From an uncultured Clostridia bacterium (lineage in GTDB: Bacteria; Bacillota; Clostridia; Christensenellales; Borkfalkiaceae): 35,150 bases of DNA. The DNA lies in contig CANRHI010000010.1 in NCBI GenBank assembly GCA_947630365.1, positions 1 to 35,150 of the forward strand, given 5' to 3'. Shown here piece after piece: positions 12,301 through 17,690 of this stretch. A model generated the notes under the pieces. That model saw only the letters and a program-made list of their open reading frames with translations, was not told the origin of the DNA and did not search any database. Every line of letters begins with the position of its first letter. Position 1 is the stretch's first letter. The position numbers were made by a program, and so were the translations under genes.

Positions 12301-13781
12301 CCGCGCTCGGCAGCTCGGCATTCTCGGGCTGCACCGCGCTGGAGAGCGTCTCTCTTCCCTCGATCACGGCGATCGAGGCAAGCACCTTCTTGAATTGCAG
12401 CAGTCTCACGAAAGCGGAGGCTGGTCAAGTCTTGACCATTGCCGGCTCGGCATTCAGCGGTTGCTCTGTACTCTCCGAGGCGGAGGTCCCTCTCGTCAGG
12501 ACGATCGAAGGCTCGGCGTTCAAGAATTGCACGAACTTGAGGACGATCGCGCTCGACAACTTGGAGACGCTTTCGGGATCGTACAACTTCCAAGCGAGCG
12601 GGCTCACCTATGTGAATCTTTCCAAGCTCAAGACGATGTATCAATACTCTTTCCAGGATTGTACGTCCTTGCAGCAGGTCGTTCTCGGGAAGGATTTCAC
12701 CACAATGGGCCACTATAACTTTTTGAATTGTACGGATCTTCGGCAGCTTATCATCGAGGCAAGGGATACCACCGTCTTTACGGGGACCAATTCCGGCATG
12801 CATCTGTTCAATTCCAATCATTCGGACATCAATGCCGAATTTAAGGTGCTCGTCCACTACGATATCTACGACGCGGTGAAAACGACGGGAAATGTGTTCC
12901 AAGTCAACTTTAATCAGTACTTCCGCCCGATGGAGGCGCATGCGACGGGGGATTACTTCGAATACTACGTCTCCGAGATCCAAACGGTGAGCGATCAGCC
13001 CTACTACGAGGTCGTGTATATCATGCCGAGAGAGGACGTAGAGCTCACGGACAGCATCAAGGCGAACGTGCCCGACGACATCGAGATCGACCCCGACGGC
13101 GCAGAAGGCGAGGAACCCGCACAGAAGTATAACATCATCTCGGTCAAGCCGACGGCATGGTCGGGGCTCACCGAGCAGGTGACGGAGATCGAATTCCCGC
13201 GCCGCATGACGGTGTTCCACACGAGTTCCATGCTCTATATGCCCGCCTCGGTCGAGAAATTCTCCTTGCCCGAAAGAACGCCGGAAGATACGAATCCCAA
13301 CTACTTCCAGACCAAAGACGGCATGCTGTTCGACAGTGCGGGCTGGACGCTCCTCGCCGTTCCCAAGGCATATCAGGGCAAGGACAACGGCAAGGCGGTC
13401 GTCATCGGCGAAGGCGCCACGGCGGACGTGAACGTCATTTCGGCGCGCGCCTTCTATGGCAGCTCCATTGAGAAGGTGTTCGTCGTGAACAAGGCGATCT
13501 ACATCAACGGCGAAGCCTTTGCTTACAGCGCCCTCACGGAGATTTGGTTCACGGGCGAGGAAGATACGCAGGTCTCCTACTTTATCGGCAGCGATATCTT
13601 CACGGGAACGGAAGCGACAATTTATGTTCCCCAAAAGCAGCGCACCCGCTATACCTACCGCGACGTCGGCAGCGAATACCTGCTCGGGCATTTGGCAAGT
13701 TGGGGCGCCGGCGAAGAGCATACAGAGGTGCCCGATTACTCCAATTGGGTCATCGAAGGCGGCACCCACGTCGAGCCGTAA
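3342..13781 (+). CDS. giant BspA-like leucine-rich-repeat surface protein
   Basis: A 3479-residue protein (about 380 kDa). The ATG is preceded by AAGGAGG. The N-terminus (residues 1-38) is basic and then hydrophobic, ending GATFAWFRG, the same SipW-type signal seen in the upstream genes; cleavage is predicted after Ala36. Residues about 40-330 look like a camelysin/TasA-like beta domain. Residues about 330-640 are beta-rich without clear repeats. From about 650 almost to the end are dozens of LRR_5 (BspA-like) units of the type I-x-A-F-x-G-C-x-x-L-x-x-I, including a higher-order repeat near residues 2185-2850. There is no LPXTG motif, C-terminal helix or other anchor. BspA-like repeats are known in host-, matrix- or protein-binding surface proteins of gut and oral bacteria. 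Inference: a secreted or fibre-associated adhesin or scaffold whose export depends on the SipW peptidase that its start codon overlaps. The substrate is unknown. Confidence 0.88.
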   Translation: MSLKEHGHGFTKRTKLICLIVCSVLLVASIVGATFAWFRGVISAPGGEVHTAKISVSSVGYSVSGTSVDPASQTGGFGYQNIYKGKLDGTNAVARRVENKVASLGQTSIVGKDDMYTALYIVKRDLKSVDIDVQFTFTIENPDDDLAGFTYYLANVTDEVDLSGITLPEISGDDTPVNVDSVDGLKDRLDAYLKSDQGQINEEEFNRSPKQLANLGGDFSRGTITAAGEKDYAVIRLSVKRGDTTENLPQYTDKNYIINGELTVAQVGALSGEPAGNVHDVYNLGDLQKALKEYVSGDRIRILSSISVSGDVNFPRPVTVEVISSTFTVRGNLRFTYAYEGTYKLDLTQTGQLVVAQEGGAGGNFYMDTPQCKVDLVGSGSREPSAGDIYLTGDVRANVSFEEGRGLTVSRTTIYNTNTAEIPSSAAAKGILLMDRSRLMLSANSYLASVEEYTFNDPSAGAHDVCSEIAIVNYGEIGRIDLWDMNHFTEEQEAQIDHPQIYIENHSVVGTVRLPIWSVKWIVQEGGHTGNTRIICYLGAELKVVEGSPFQDEHVERMGMDTDPIVPLNAEGEQETQDSLITGFRVNYYVRDEEEASDLSIELRFDQWLNGEDWAQGQRHSVDFSQIDYLEVLCYGLPLDEEDYAYIQGVEKITSANKRSDSLGFPNLVTLDLSEANSVGGTTPDRAFCYLEHLQNLDLPEADTSLGSLTSGRVQLFHVNAPIAELYLPETYTQVNTYLLRNIHYLHILNTSNVVILYDRIYSYYVNILLPSDAMVEQYRTAKGSVGDDYINYPWKFALEGTHYGHYFVNLDEGSMTAQITAVDRFAFPGATNGIGEFTEEAQTKESSGVNGVSFNFDAIAIDGRQFTVTSIYSYAFYRMIKDLPSITFSEADTLEIGYRAFYDLTVGELIFRNPSAQVTLGEQAFYRNDNATGISGEVQFLGTVTMEKEAFRRNTLTKLTVNNADIGESTMRECANLTAVVATGNLTTGLNSFYQDPALVSVAIAGEAHIGRASFYDCNQLVTFTAEGEGEIERAALQSCEKLVSAICPKVTRLGTYALCDNPSLLLVDFPSLVSARYSLTGCKSLQFIRTGIISQHDVDVTGELDDGANYNYVIGNSDPVRLHLITASADNQENISLSDVYTLYWRDANTVAYQMRVPMPDWLYQLYLSTPSGVTSKYTSRLAFAHNTDDAGYEDWRYCRYQGGELVECEPYKLDEVDGVWTLTLPDYVFYSKNGVTKIVACVGATTADWGDAETDTFTVPGTIKGNDGDLTVTVVGDNSFTLTAVTQKNLVFPESIEKIEDRAFYIMRDPGASRGEIRYDFEKVEMTGVTEIGSEAFYVYKHSAMLDFGFKELIAPSVRKIGFRAFRYNDLYTLYMPEVVEIGYEAFYENSNLYSAYIPKFERENNTDVTLSGNQFGLCNNLRFAFVGPLARINGNFIPDYTAIFINASQAATTTEAFNVPGNGIQRYFLYYPTEATDYDRYVGLTTPDYTSMLVGANPFEEDYLFGNQEGKKIEFTDLFKYETWAGESVTDDTRPSYIYRHSGEELVLVSAHGKHTGEYEVPDRVGDETVDVIGWTYNTTREETPDTQKHYFDSAFSSCDLSTVTHLTFGDEISRIALHGIGWWATTNTYCLGRVSVNTNGDSCIVDISNVEHIGDYAFHATNVTKLMSEDTVMDFGTYCFSDCSKLTEIDFPNATSFGGALLENGNVDETKEFCVFQTCTMLTKVSLPAAETLYGLLRDCDALESIEAPHLKTAHYSFSSCAVLTSVSLGTEATGDMLLRAAFRSCPSLVDDNVTLGNDKLDSLVFSDQCITGITTMTKLEHSVQYVTELADNGLRECGAVEEIYLPRVRKTGVLAIYNNDSLTTVQLGGAEIDDGNHVTVSVGNNLFDNCGALVTLDLPYVRVGSENCFINIPILESIKLTGIKELGESPFSGCPRLATIQLGPEEGEGDADSEFTVPGSVLSGTIVESVTWAYATELATSAFAGSALTSVDLPRVTTVGRQAFYNCNSLKGENVHLGSEKMVLAGKGVHLGPEAFWSCEGLGDIEWPYITSIDQYHCFFDDVMPHIKLENLKEITTYTADRGSSPFNNTYEIETLEMSNLTVWPVTGFHDRTKATLTTVDVSSLVEMPSSAFSGCKVLSTVKADGTETVGGSAFNGCTGLQTIELKSASEIGNSAFSGCTGLTSISLPHAHTVGESAFNGTSNLETLTLGNPDMLDENGNIKPDEGVALAAHVLWDSGLKELNCDYVVSMAQYALRKTRLETVVLNGIKSIDFDLFYLEVEGLGIKHFEAKKLESWANCTLNRHTGLEEIIVPSLKEIPASFCSGLKSLTEADISGAEKVGNNAFFNCSVLSTLKLGEESPIQTVGSSAFSGCSLITTVELPNVQTVSASAFANTTALETLTLGAEGKSENVSIDGATILNGSGLKELDSAFVKSIVASAFNGANLTTLKLNGMETITVSIGDSSFKTLEHVEMTGLTFLSGTTFQYHTGLQTALFPLLEGLPANCFNGCAVLRTVNVESAKDIGSSAFDGCSEITEIALPNVQTIAASAFANTTALQTLTLGDKNRSKEVTLAGTDIFSGSGLQTLDSEYVKSVVAGAFNGAKIVTLKLNGLEGIDSAIFNATFTTLVTVEMTKLTSMTNINFKSHANLQSVNFQLLVSVPADCFNGCTLLDTVNILSATSIGNSAFKNCASLSDLSAMSIEDVGSEAFSGCINLKVTSLFKTDRIETIGSSAFAGCSALESIDLSYVQTIGASAFSGCVLLNSVTLGSARSVHEVGEANRYVELAGANIFYGCTALTTLESDWVSNLSAADIFSGSSIQRLVLNEKLTDVSFANALRWNGTTSDLLYVEMDSVTVMDATNNFPSSKTKLQTLKLPKLTIVPSKFMQNAAALTEVDVSGATVVESDAFSGCTALTTIDISNATNVGASAFSGCGSLSTVKLEAVTDIGANAFLNCARLTNLTGELAKTDEGFNTLASLAALGSSAFSGCTALESVSLPSITAIEASTFLNCSSLTKAEAGQVLTIAGSAFSGCSVLSEAEVPLVRTIEGSAFKNCTNLRTIALDNLETLSGSYNFQASGLTYVNLSKLKTMYQYSFQDCTSLQQVVLGKDFTTMGHYNFLNCTDLRQLIIEARDTTVFTGTNSGMHLFNSNHSDINAEFKVLVHYDIYDAVKTTGNVFQVNFNQYFRPMEAHATGDYFEYYVSEIQTVSDQPYYEVVYIMPREDVELTDSIKANVPDDIEIDPDGAEGEEPAQKYNIISVKPTAWSGLTEQVTEIEFPRRMTVFHTSSMLYMPASVEKFSLPERTPEDTNPNYFQTKDGMLFDSAGWTLLAVPKAYQGKDNGKAVVIGEGATADVNVISARAFYGSSIEKVFVVNKAIYINGEAFAYSALTEIWFTGEEDTQVSYFIGSDIFTGTEATIYVPQKQRTRYTYRDVGSEYLLGHLASWGAGEEHTEVPDYSNWVIEGGTHVEP
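9895..11755 (+). repeat. higher-order (about 160-residue) LRR superrepeat inside the giant gene
   Basis: Within the giant LRR gene, blocks of several LRR_5 units recur as a larger module. The same phrase set returns at nt about 9900 (LPHAHTVGESAF), 10500 (LPNVQTVSASAF), 10978 (LPNVQTIAASAF) and 11600 (LSYVQTIGASAF), each followed by ETLTLG-like, SGLKELDS-like and NGCxxLxTV-like phrases. The two clearest copies (10500 and 10978) are 477-478 bp apart and keep visible DNA identity (both contain CTTCCGAACGTGCAGACC), so this is recent tandem duplication rather than generic LRR similarity. Confidence 0.75.
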
Positions 13782-13855
13782 GAGGGAAGCGCAAGGGAAC
13801 GGATGGCGCACCCGAGAACGAACATAAAACATTCCCGCAAGGGAAACGGGGGGAA

Positions 13856-13899
13856 GCGTCCCGAGGGCAGTCGCCCTCGGGACGCATTTGTATTTTGTT
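13856..13899 (+). terminator. intrinsic terminator of the surface operon
   Basis: A perfect 13-bp stem (GCGTCCCGAGGGC at 13856-13868 and its complement at 13873-13885) with an AGTC loop is followed by ATTTGTATTTTGTT. It lies 75 nt after the giant gene's stop codon. It fits a strong rho-independent terminator. Confidence 0.9.
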
Positions 13900-14455
13900 C
13901 TCTCCCCTGTCTTTCCCCCTCCCCCTGTATCCCCCTCCCCCAAGGGGAAGGGGATTGGGTGGCGGTGTCCCCCCCCCAAGGGGAGGGGGATTGGATGGCG
14001 TGACTTGCCCACCCCTTGGAGGGGTGGGTGCCCCGTAAGGGGCGGAAGGGGTGTTATGTATTAAAATGACAGTTTTGGCGGCAGGTACCGCCAAAACCCC
14101 GTCGGCGATGCCACGCCTCCTGTCGCGGTGCAGTTCACAGCGCACCGCGCTGTTGAACAGGATTGCACCGCTCCACCCTCAGTCGCGCAAAGGCAGCGCG
14201 CCGGCTCCCCCTCAAGGGGGCGCCAATTTGTGCTACAAGAAATCCCCTTCCTTTTTAAGGAGGGGGACACAGGGGGAGGTTGTTGCATGCCCTCCCCCTT
14301 ATACCTGAGGGGGAGGGGTAGGGGAGGGGGTGTTTTTTTGAAGAGACCCACCTCGTCATTCCGAGGGGCATAGCCCCGCCCTTCGAATACAAGAGAAACA
14401 TCGTAGCCCTCCGCATACAACTTATTGAAAAATCAAAATAATTCATATCGTGAAC

Positions 14456-14484
14456 TTGCCTTTTCGGGAGAAGTGTGTTACAAT
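14456..14484 (+). promoter_or_regulatory. sigma-70-type promoter for the 165-residue protein
   Basis: TTGCCT (14456-14461) and TACAAT (14479-14484) are separated by exactly 17 nt. It lies about 70 nt upstream of the ATG at 14555 and in the first AT-rich stretch after the repeat block. Confidence 0.75.
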
Positions 14485-14554
14485 GAAAAAAGCCCGTGGT
14501 GAAAAATGGAAAACTGCGTCGAAACACGGGCGTTTGGGCAGATAGGAGGAGAAA

Positions 14555-15052
14555 ATGATCGTCAACGACCTTCCCGAGGAACGGCTTGCAAACATTTTAA
14601 CGCAATATGTGTATCGCACGCCCGAGGTGGAGGCGTTTCATCGCAAGAAGGCGGTCATGGACGAAGCGCTCTATGCGAAGGTTTTTCGCGTCGTTTCCTC
14701 CAATCTGCGCAAAATCGCCCGCAACCACGGGCGGCTGGTTTCCACCGAGCTCAAGGACTTGCCTTCCGTCGTGGAAGAAATGTCCCCCGCGCGGCGGACG
14801 GAATTTTTGCGATATATGCAGGCGATCGCGTTTTACTGCCTCATCCAACCGCAGACGGAAGAACGAGCGCCCGCGCTGCTCGTGGCGGAGCAACCCAAGG
14901 AGAACGCCGCATTTTTGCTCGGCGGCGCCTTCCGCGACGGCTGCGACCGCGGCTTGCCCCTCGACGACGAGGCGATGGACCGCATCGAGAAGGACATTCT
15001 CGACCGCATGTACACCCTTCTCCGCCTTGGCCTTCTCCCGCAGGTAAAGTAA
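14555..15052 (+). CDS. unrecognised 165-residue helical protein
   Basis: It has its own promoter and a strong ribosome site (AGGAGGAGAAA) before the ATG, so it is very likely expressed. I recognise no family. It has no signal peptide or membrane helix and looks mostly alpha-helical and soluble, with alternating charged and hydrophobic residues and a basic middle (KIARNHGRL). Two runs look like conserved core helices: RRTEFLRYMQAIAFYCLI (about residues 80-97) and DDEAMDRIEKDILDRMY (about 142-158). It is monocistronic as far as can be seen: the next thing downstream is a short repeat and a broken gene. A role cannot be inferred. It is not a shadow of another gene, since its frame is the only one with start, ribosome site and promoter in register. 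Confidence 0.7.
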   Translation: MIVNDLPEERLANILTQYVYRTPEVEAFHRKKAVMDEALYAKVFRVVSSNLRKIARNHGRLVSTELKDLPSVVEEMSPARRTEFLRYMQAIAFYCLIQPQTEERAPALLVAEQPKENAAFLLGGAFRDGCDRGLPLDDEAMDRIEKDILDRMYTLLRLGLLPQVK

Positions 15053-15120
15053 CCCGAGTCCCCTCGACTGTGCTCGGGGTGACAAGGTCTGTCATTTCGA
15101 GCGTAGTCGAGAAATCTCAT
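15053..15120. repeat. REP-like inverted repeat
   Basis: CCCGAG at 15054-15059 can pair with CTCGGG further on, followed by GTCATTTCGAGCGTAGTCGA, which folds on itself through TTTCGA and TCGAGAAA. The same GTCATxxCGAGC family recurs elsewhere in the window (near 14355, 20165, 26922, 27031). Confidence 0.55.
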
Positions 15121-15137
15121 TCCGACAGGAGAATAGT

Positions 15138-15286
15138 ATGATTTTAAGCGTAGGCGAAATTCTCGCCGATATGATCGGAAAGAACGAAAACGGCGTCTTT
15201 TCCTATGAAAGGCGTGCGGGCGGCGCGCTCATGACCCGTTCCCGCGGCGCCATCGACGCCCTTCCTTCCCTCGAAGAGGTCCTCGC
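15138..15286 (+). pseudogene. N-terminal fragment of a PfkB-family (fructokinase-like) sugar kinase
   Basis: The ATG follows AGGAG. The first about 30 residues (MILSVGEILADMIG, then RRAGGA) match the start of PfkB-family fructokinases, which begin with a conserved MILSVGE-like strand and reach GGAPFNVA near residue 30. A full enzyme has about 300-330 residues, but here the resemblance stops at GGA and the open frame ends after 67 codons. The junction adjoins remains of an IS3-family transposase, so the gene was probably cut by insertion followed by deletion. The exact break lies somewhere between about 15225 and 15270. It is unlikely to make a functional enzyme. The assignment rests on a short segment. 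Confidence 0.55.
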
Positions 15287-15422
15287 CGTCTCGAAGAATA
15301 CATCGATTACCACAACAACGCAAGGATCTCCCTCAAACTAAATGGAATGAGCCCGGTGCAATACCGAACTCATTCTCAATTCATCTAATTAAATTTTTTT
15401 CCAACTTTTGGGGTCCACTTCA
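15287..15422 (+). mobile_element. decayed 3' end of an IS3-family insertion sequence
   Basis: Read in the frame starting at 15287 the DNA encodes LEEYIDYHNNARISLKLNG and then MSPVQYR, ending at TAA 15386-15388. This is the characteristic C-terminus of IS3-family OrfB transposases (EYIDYYN...R, LNGxSPVxYR). A one-base shift near 15289 joins it to the preceding frame (SLEEVLAV), consistent with decay. Downstream, TTTTTTTCCAACTTTTGGGG leads into TCCACTTCA ending at 15422, which looks like the right terminal inverted repeat (TGAAGTGGACCCC on the other strand). No left end or catalytic DDE region is present, so the element is dead. Confidence 0.75.
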
Positions 15423-15449
15423 GGGTAGGGGGGGAACGCTCCCAATCGC

Positions 15450-15493
15450 GTTATGTTGAACGAAGGCGCGAAGCGCTGCAGTTGAAACATGAC
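15450..15493. repeat. REP-like palindromic element
   Basis: GTTATGTTGAAC and GTTGAAACATGAC face each other around GCGCGAAGCGC, forming an imperfect hairpin. It belongs to the same style of dispersed element as the one at 27031-27120 (GTCATGTTGAGCGAAGCG). Confidence 0.5.
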
Positions 15494-15534
15494 CTCTGCA
15501 CTTTTCAAAAAATTTTTTCCAAACGGTCGAAAAA

Positions 15535-15563
15535 TTGTTGACAAAATTCGGGGGGGTTATAAT
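15535..15563 (+). promoter_or_regulatory. promoter for the lipoprotein gene
   Basis: A consensus TATAAT (15558-15563) has TTGTTG (15535-15540) at 17 nt spacing; a perfect TTGACA at 15538 is present too but would leave only 14 nt. The ATG at 15593 follows 29 nt later, with AAGGAG in between. Confidence 0.75.
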
Positions 15564-15592
15564 TAAGGTATCACGTTTGGAAGGAGAAAGAT

Positions 15593-16429
15593 ATGAAAAA
15601 ACAACTATCGGGACTTTTGGCGATCGCGCTTGCGGGCGCAATGTGCTTGGGGTTCGCGGCGTGCGGCGAGACGACCGGCGGCGCGGGGAACGGCTCGGCG
15701 GGCGACGGTGCGCAGACCGAGCAGGGCGGCAATCAGCAAGGCGGGGAACAACCGCCCGAACTCACGGCGGATACCGACTTTTCCGCGCTCGTCTCGGACA
15801 AGGTGACTGCGGCGCAGTGGGATGCGGCGTTCTCAAACGAGGCGTTTGCGGGGTGCTCGGTGCGTGTCCAATACGCCGATGAGACGATTTATACGATGTC
15901 CTTTGGGTACAAGGCGTTCAACGGCGGTTACGATATTTCCTGGGAGACCACCTATCCCGGTGCGGATGGGGAGCCCGAAACGGAGAACAATATTTGGCAT
16001 ATCACGCAGACGCAATATACGCAATACATGAATTATGATCTCGTCGACGGTACGATCGCCGATGGATATTATTTCAAAACCCAAGAGATCCCCGCGGGTG
16101 CGGCGCAGAACGAAGATTGGATTTGGCAGTCAAGTTTCCGCCTCTATGTTTCCTTTGATTTTGCGGGGCAATTTGATAAATTTTCCTATGACGAGACACG
16201 CGGCGCGTATGTCTATGCGGGCGAGACGCTGACGACGCCCTATCACCCGCAGGCTCCCGACGACTATACCGTTCTCTCTGCGGCGGTGAAGTTTTCGGGC
16301 GGAAAGGTGGCATATATTTCGGCGCTCACGGATGACGATTCCAGAGAAGTGGGAGAATATTTCTATTACAACTACGGCAAGACGCAGGTCGTCATTCCCG
16401 AAAACGCACAACCCGTGCCCGAGGAGTGA
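15593..16429 (+). CDS. secreted lipoprotein of unknown function
   Basis: A 278-residue protein with a promoter and a clear ribosome site (AAGGAGAAAGAT). The N-terminus is a lipoprotein signal: basic start (MKKQ), hydrophobic helix, then FAAC with Cys24 as the lipidation site. Residues 25-58 are a low-complexity Gly/Gln/Ala/Pro-rich linker that would lift the domain off the membrane. The remaining about 220 residues are rich in Tyr, Trp, Asp and Thr and look beta-rich, with no motif I recognise. It is not next to transporter permeases, so a substrate-binding role has no support from context. It is predicted to sit on the outer face of the cytoplasmic membrane. No obvious terminator separates it from purE, which however has its own promoter. 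Confidence 0.8.
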   Translation: MKKQLSGLLAIALAGAMCLGFAACGETTGGAGNGSAGDGAQTEQGGNQQGGEQPPELTADTDFSALVSDKVTAAQWDAAFSNEAFAGCSVRVQYADETIYTMSFGYKAFNGGYDISWETTYPGADGEPETENNIWHITQTQYTQYMNYDLVDGTIADGYYFKTQEIPAGAAQNEDWIWQSSFRLYVSFDFAGQFDKFSYDETRGAYVYAGETLTTPYHPQAPDDYTVLSAAVKFSGGKVAYISALTDDDSREVGEYFYYNYGKTQVVIPENAQPVPEE

Positions 16430-16473
16430 ACTTCCCGCACAAAAAACGATAAAACATTTCCCCTTTCATTTGC

Positions 16474-16502
16474 TTGACGAAAGAGGTGCTTTTTGGTATA
16501 AT
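16474..16502 (+). promoter_or_regulatory. promoter of the purine locus (purE)
   Basis: TTGACG (16474-16479) and TATAAT (16497-16502) at exactly 17 nt spacing form the best promoter in the window. Transcription would start near 16509, giving a leader of about 120 nt before purE. No PurR-box or purine riboswitch core was recognised in that leader. Confidence 0.85.
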
Positions 16503-16572
16503 GCAGGCATGAACAGAGCGGGTGGTTTTCCTTGCTTTGGCAGGGGAGAAGATCGATAGTTTGTTCTTGGAT

Positions 16573-16615
16573 AAGGCTGTTTTTTCCGCACCGAAAAAAC
16601 GCCTTGTTTTATTTT
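16573..16615 (+). promoter_or_regulatory. attenuator-like hairpin in the purE leader
   Basis: AAGGC-T-GTTTTTT (16573-16585) pairs with AAAAAACGCCTT (16594-16605): 12 bp with a single bulged T and an 8-nt loop, followed at once by GTTTTATTTT. That is the shape of an intrinsic terminator placed inside the 5' leader, 10 nt before the GGGAGG ribosome site of purE. Inference: premature termination could regulate the locus. I see no competing antiterminator or known ligand-binding domain, and its A/T-rich upper stem is weak. Confidence 0.5.
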
Positions 16616-16629
16616 CGGGAGGTCTCGCT

Positions 16630-17124
16630 ATGAAGAAGGTCGCAGTTGTCATGGGGTCGGATTCCGATTTGCCCGTTGTGGAGAAGGCTCTTTCCGTGTT
16701 GGACGAGCTCTCCGTACCCTACGCCGTGCACGTCTATTCGGCGCATCGCACGCCCATCGAGGCGCGGGGATTTGCCCTTCATGCGGCGGAAAACGGCTTT
16801 GGGGTCGTCATCTGTGCGGCGGGCATGGCGGCGCATTTGGCGGGGGCGATCGCGGCGAACACCGTGCTGCCCGTCATCGGCATTCCCGTAAATTCGGGGT
16901 CGCTCGGGGGGATGGACGCCCTTCTTTCCACCGTGCAGATGCCCTCGGGCATCCCCGTTGCGACGGTGGGCATCGACGGGGCGAAGAACGCGGCCTATCT
17001 TGCGGCGGAAATTCTTGCGGTCGGGGATGAGGACTTGGCGGCGCGGCTTTTGCGCTCGCGGGCTTCCTCCGCCGCGCAGGTGCTTGAAAAGGACAGGGCA
17101 TTGAACCGCAAGTACGAGGGATAG
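16630..17124 (+). CDS. purE: N5-carboxyaminoimidazole ribonucleotide mutase
   Basis: A 164-residue cytosolic enzyme that converts N5-CAIR to CAIR (class I type), the carboxylation stage of purine synthesis. The open frame extends upstream, but the ATG at 16630 is chosen because GGGAGG lies 8 nt before it and the family begins at this point ([14 protein letters not shown]). Family marks are GSDSD (residues 10-14), SAHRTP (residues 38-43), the glycine-rich [11 protein letters not shown] and [14 protein letters not shown]. Length is normal for bacterial PurE. Class I enzymes need PurK for N5-CAIR; purK is not in this window. It is the first gene of the purine cluster, with its own promoter and leader, and is separated from purC by a 566-bp repeat-filled gap. 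Confidence 0.95.
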   Translation: MKKVAVVMGSDSDLPVVEKALSVLDELSVPYAVHVYSAHRTPIEARGFALHAAENGFGVVICAAGMAAHLAGAIAANTVLPVIGIPVNSGSLGGMDALLSTVQMPSGIPVATVGIDGAKNAAYLAAEILAVGDEDLAARLLRSRASSAAQVLEKDRALNRKYEG

Positions 17125-17690
17125 GGTGCTCCGAGAGGGCGCGCGGGGCGGAAGGACAGAATCAGAAGCCCCTCCCCCTGCGTCCCAGCCAAGGCACGCC
17201 CTACGGGTGCCTCCCCAGAGGGGAGGGGGATTGGATGGCGGCGTCCTCCCCAAAGGGGAGGGGGATAGAAATGAGGTGTGTGTCCCCCATCCCAAAGGGG
17301 AGGGGATAAACTGTGGCGGGGAGACTTTCCCCCATTCCGCCCCGCCCGAGCTTCTTTTGTATTCCAAGGGCGGCACGAGCCCGTAGGGCGAAGTTACGGA
17401 GCGTGAGCGAAGTGAGTGAATCTTCCCCGCGAGTTGCACCAAGAAGTAGAAGATACACTCGGCTTCGCCTCGGTATGAGGAGGTTACTATCATCTCCTAT
17501 GGTGCGATCCACAACAAAATCCCCTTCCTTTTTAAGGAGGGGGATATAGGGGGAGGTTGCTTCGTCATGCGGTAGCCCGTTTCCCCCCCTTGCTTCCCCG
17601 AATGAGGGGGGATAGGGTTAAAGAACCCCCTCGGGGGCGCCAAGGGAAGCGCTCCCCGATCCAACGAGAAAAATCAATAAGGAGATAGCC
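17125..17690. repeat. 566-bp repeat-filled gap between purE and purC
   Basis: No gene is credible here. The gap holds a G/C-tract array (about 17160-17310) with repeated GAGGGGGATTGGATGGC-like boxes, one copy of the long inverted-repeat element (17390-17480, intact only on its right side), and a copy of the CCCCTTCCTTTTTAAGGAGG box (17519-17560) also present at 14241. The last 30 nt before purC are AT-richer and contain its ribosome site. No convincing promoter was found. Confidence 0.7.

Larger units (their letters stand above)
13782..14554. repeat. 773-bp gene-free stretch: terminator, G/C-tract repeats, promoter
   Basis: No gene is credible here. After the terminator comes a G/C-tract block (13909-14046) built from paired runs of C and G around GGGGATTGGATGGC. 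Next is an inverted repeat (GTTTTGGCGG 14072-14081 with CCGCCAAAAC 14088-14097). Then come a box starting AATCCCCTTCCTTTTTAAGG (14241-14283) that recurs at 17519-17560, and a 47-bp box (14286-14332) that recurs at 35006-35052 with two mismatches. A partial GTCATTCCGAGG-type element lies near 14355. The stretch ends in a good promoter (14456-14484). Confidence 0.75.

Noticed and set aside
11904..14012. Open frame of 702 codons on the - strand
   Set aside because: It runs through the terminator and G/C-tract repeats and is antisense to the giant gene; it has no ribosome site or recognisable domain.
13909..14332. Possible CRISPR array in the repeated G/C-tract stretches
   Set aside because: Units vary in length and spacing, there are no unique spacers between constant repeats, and no cas genes lie nearby.
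16503..16629. Purine or PreQ1 riboswitch in the purE leader
   Set aside because: The conserved core sequences of those riboswitches could not be found; only a terminator-like hairpin is visible.
16522..16629. Longer N-terminus for PurE
   Set aside because: The extra 36 codons cross the attenuator-like hairpin and do not resemble PurE; the family begins at ATG 16630.
17165..17386. Short open frames in G/C-tract blocks (Pro/Gly/Arg-rich peptides)
   Set aside because: They are translations of repeats, have no ribosome sites and vary in frame between repeat copies.
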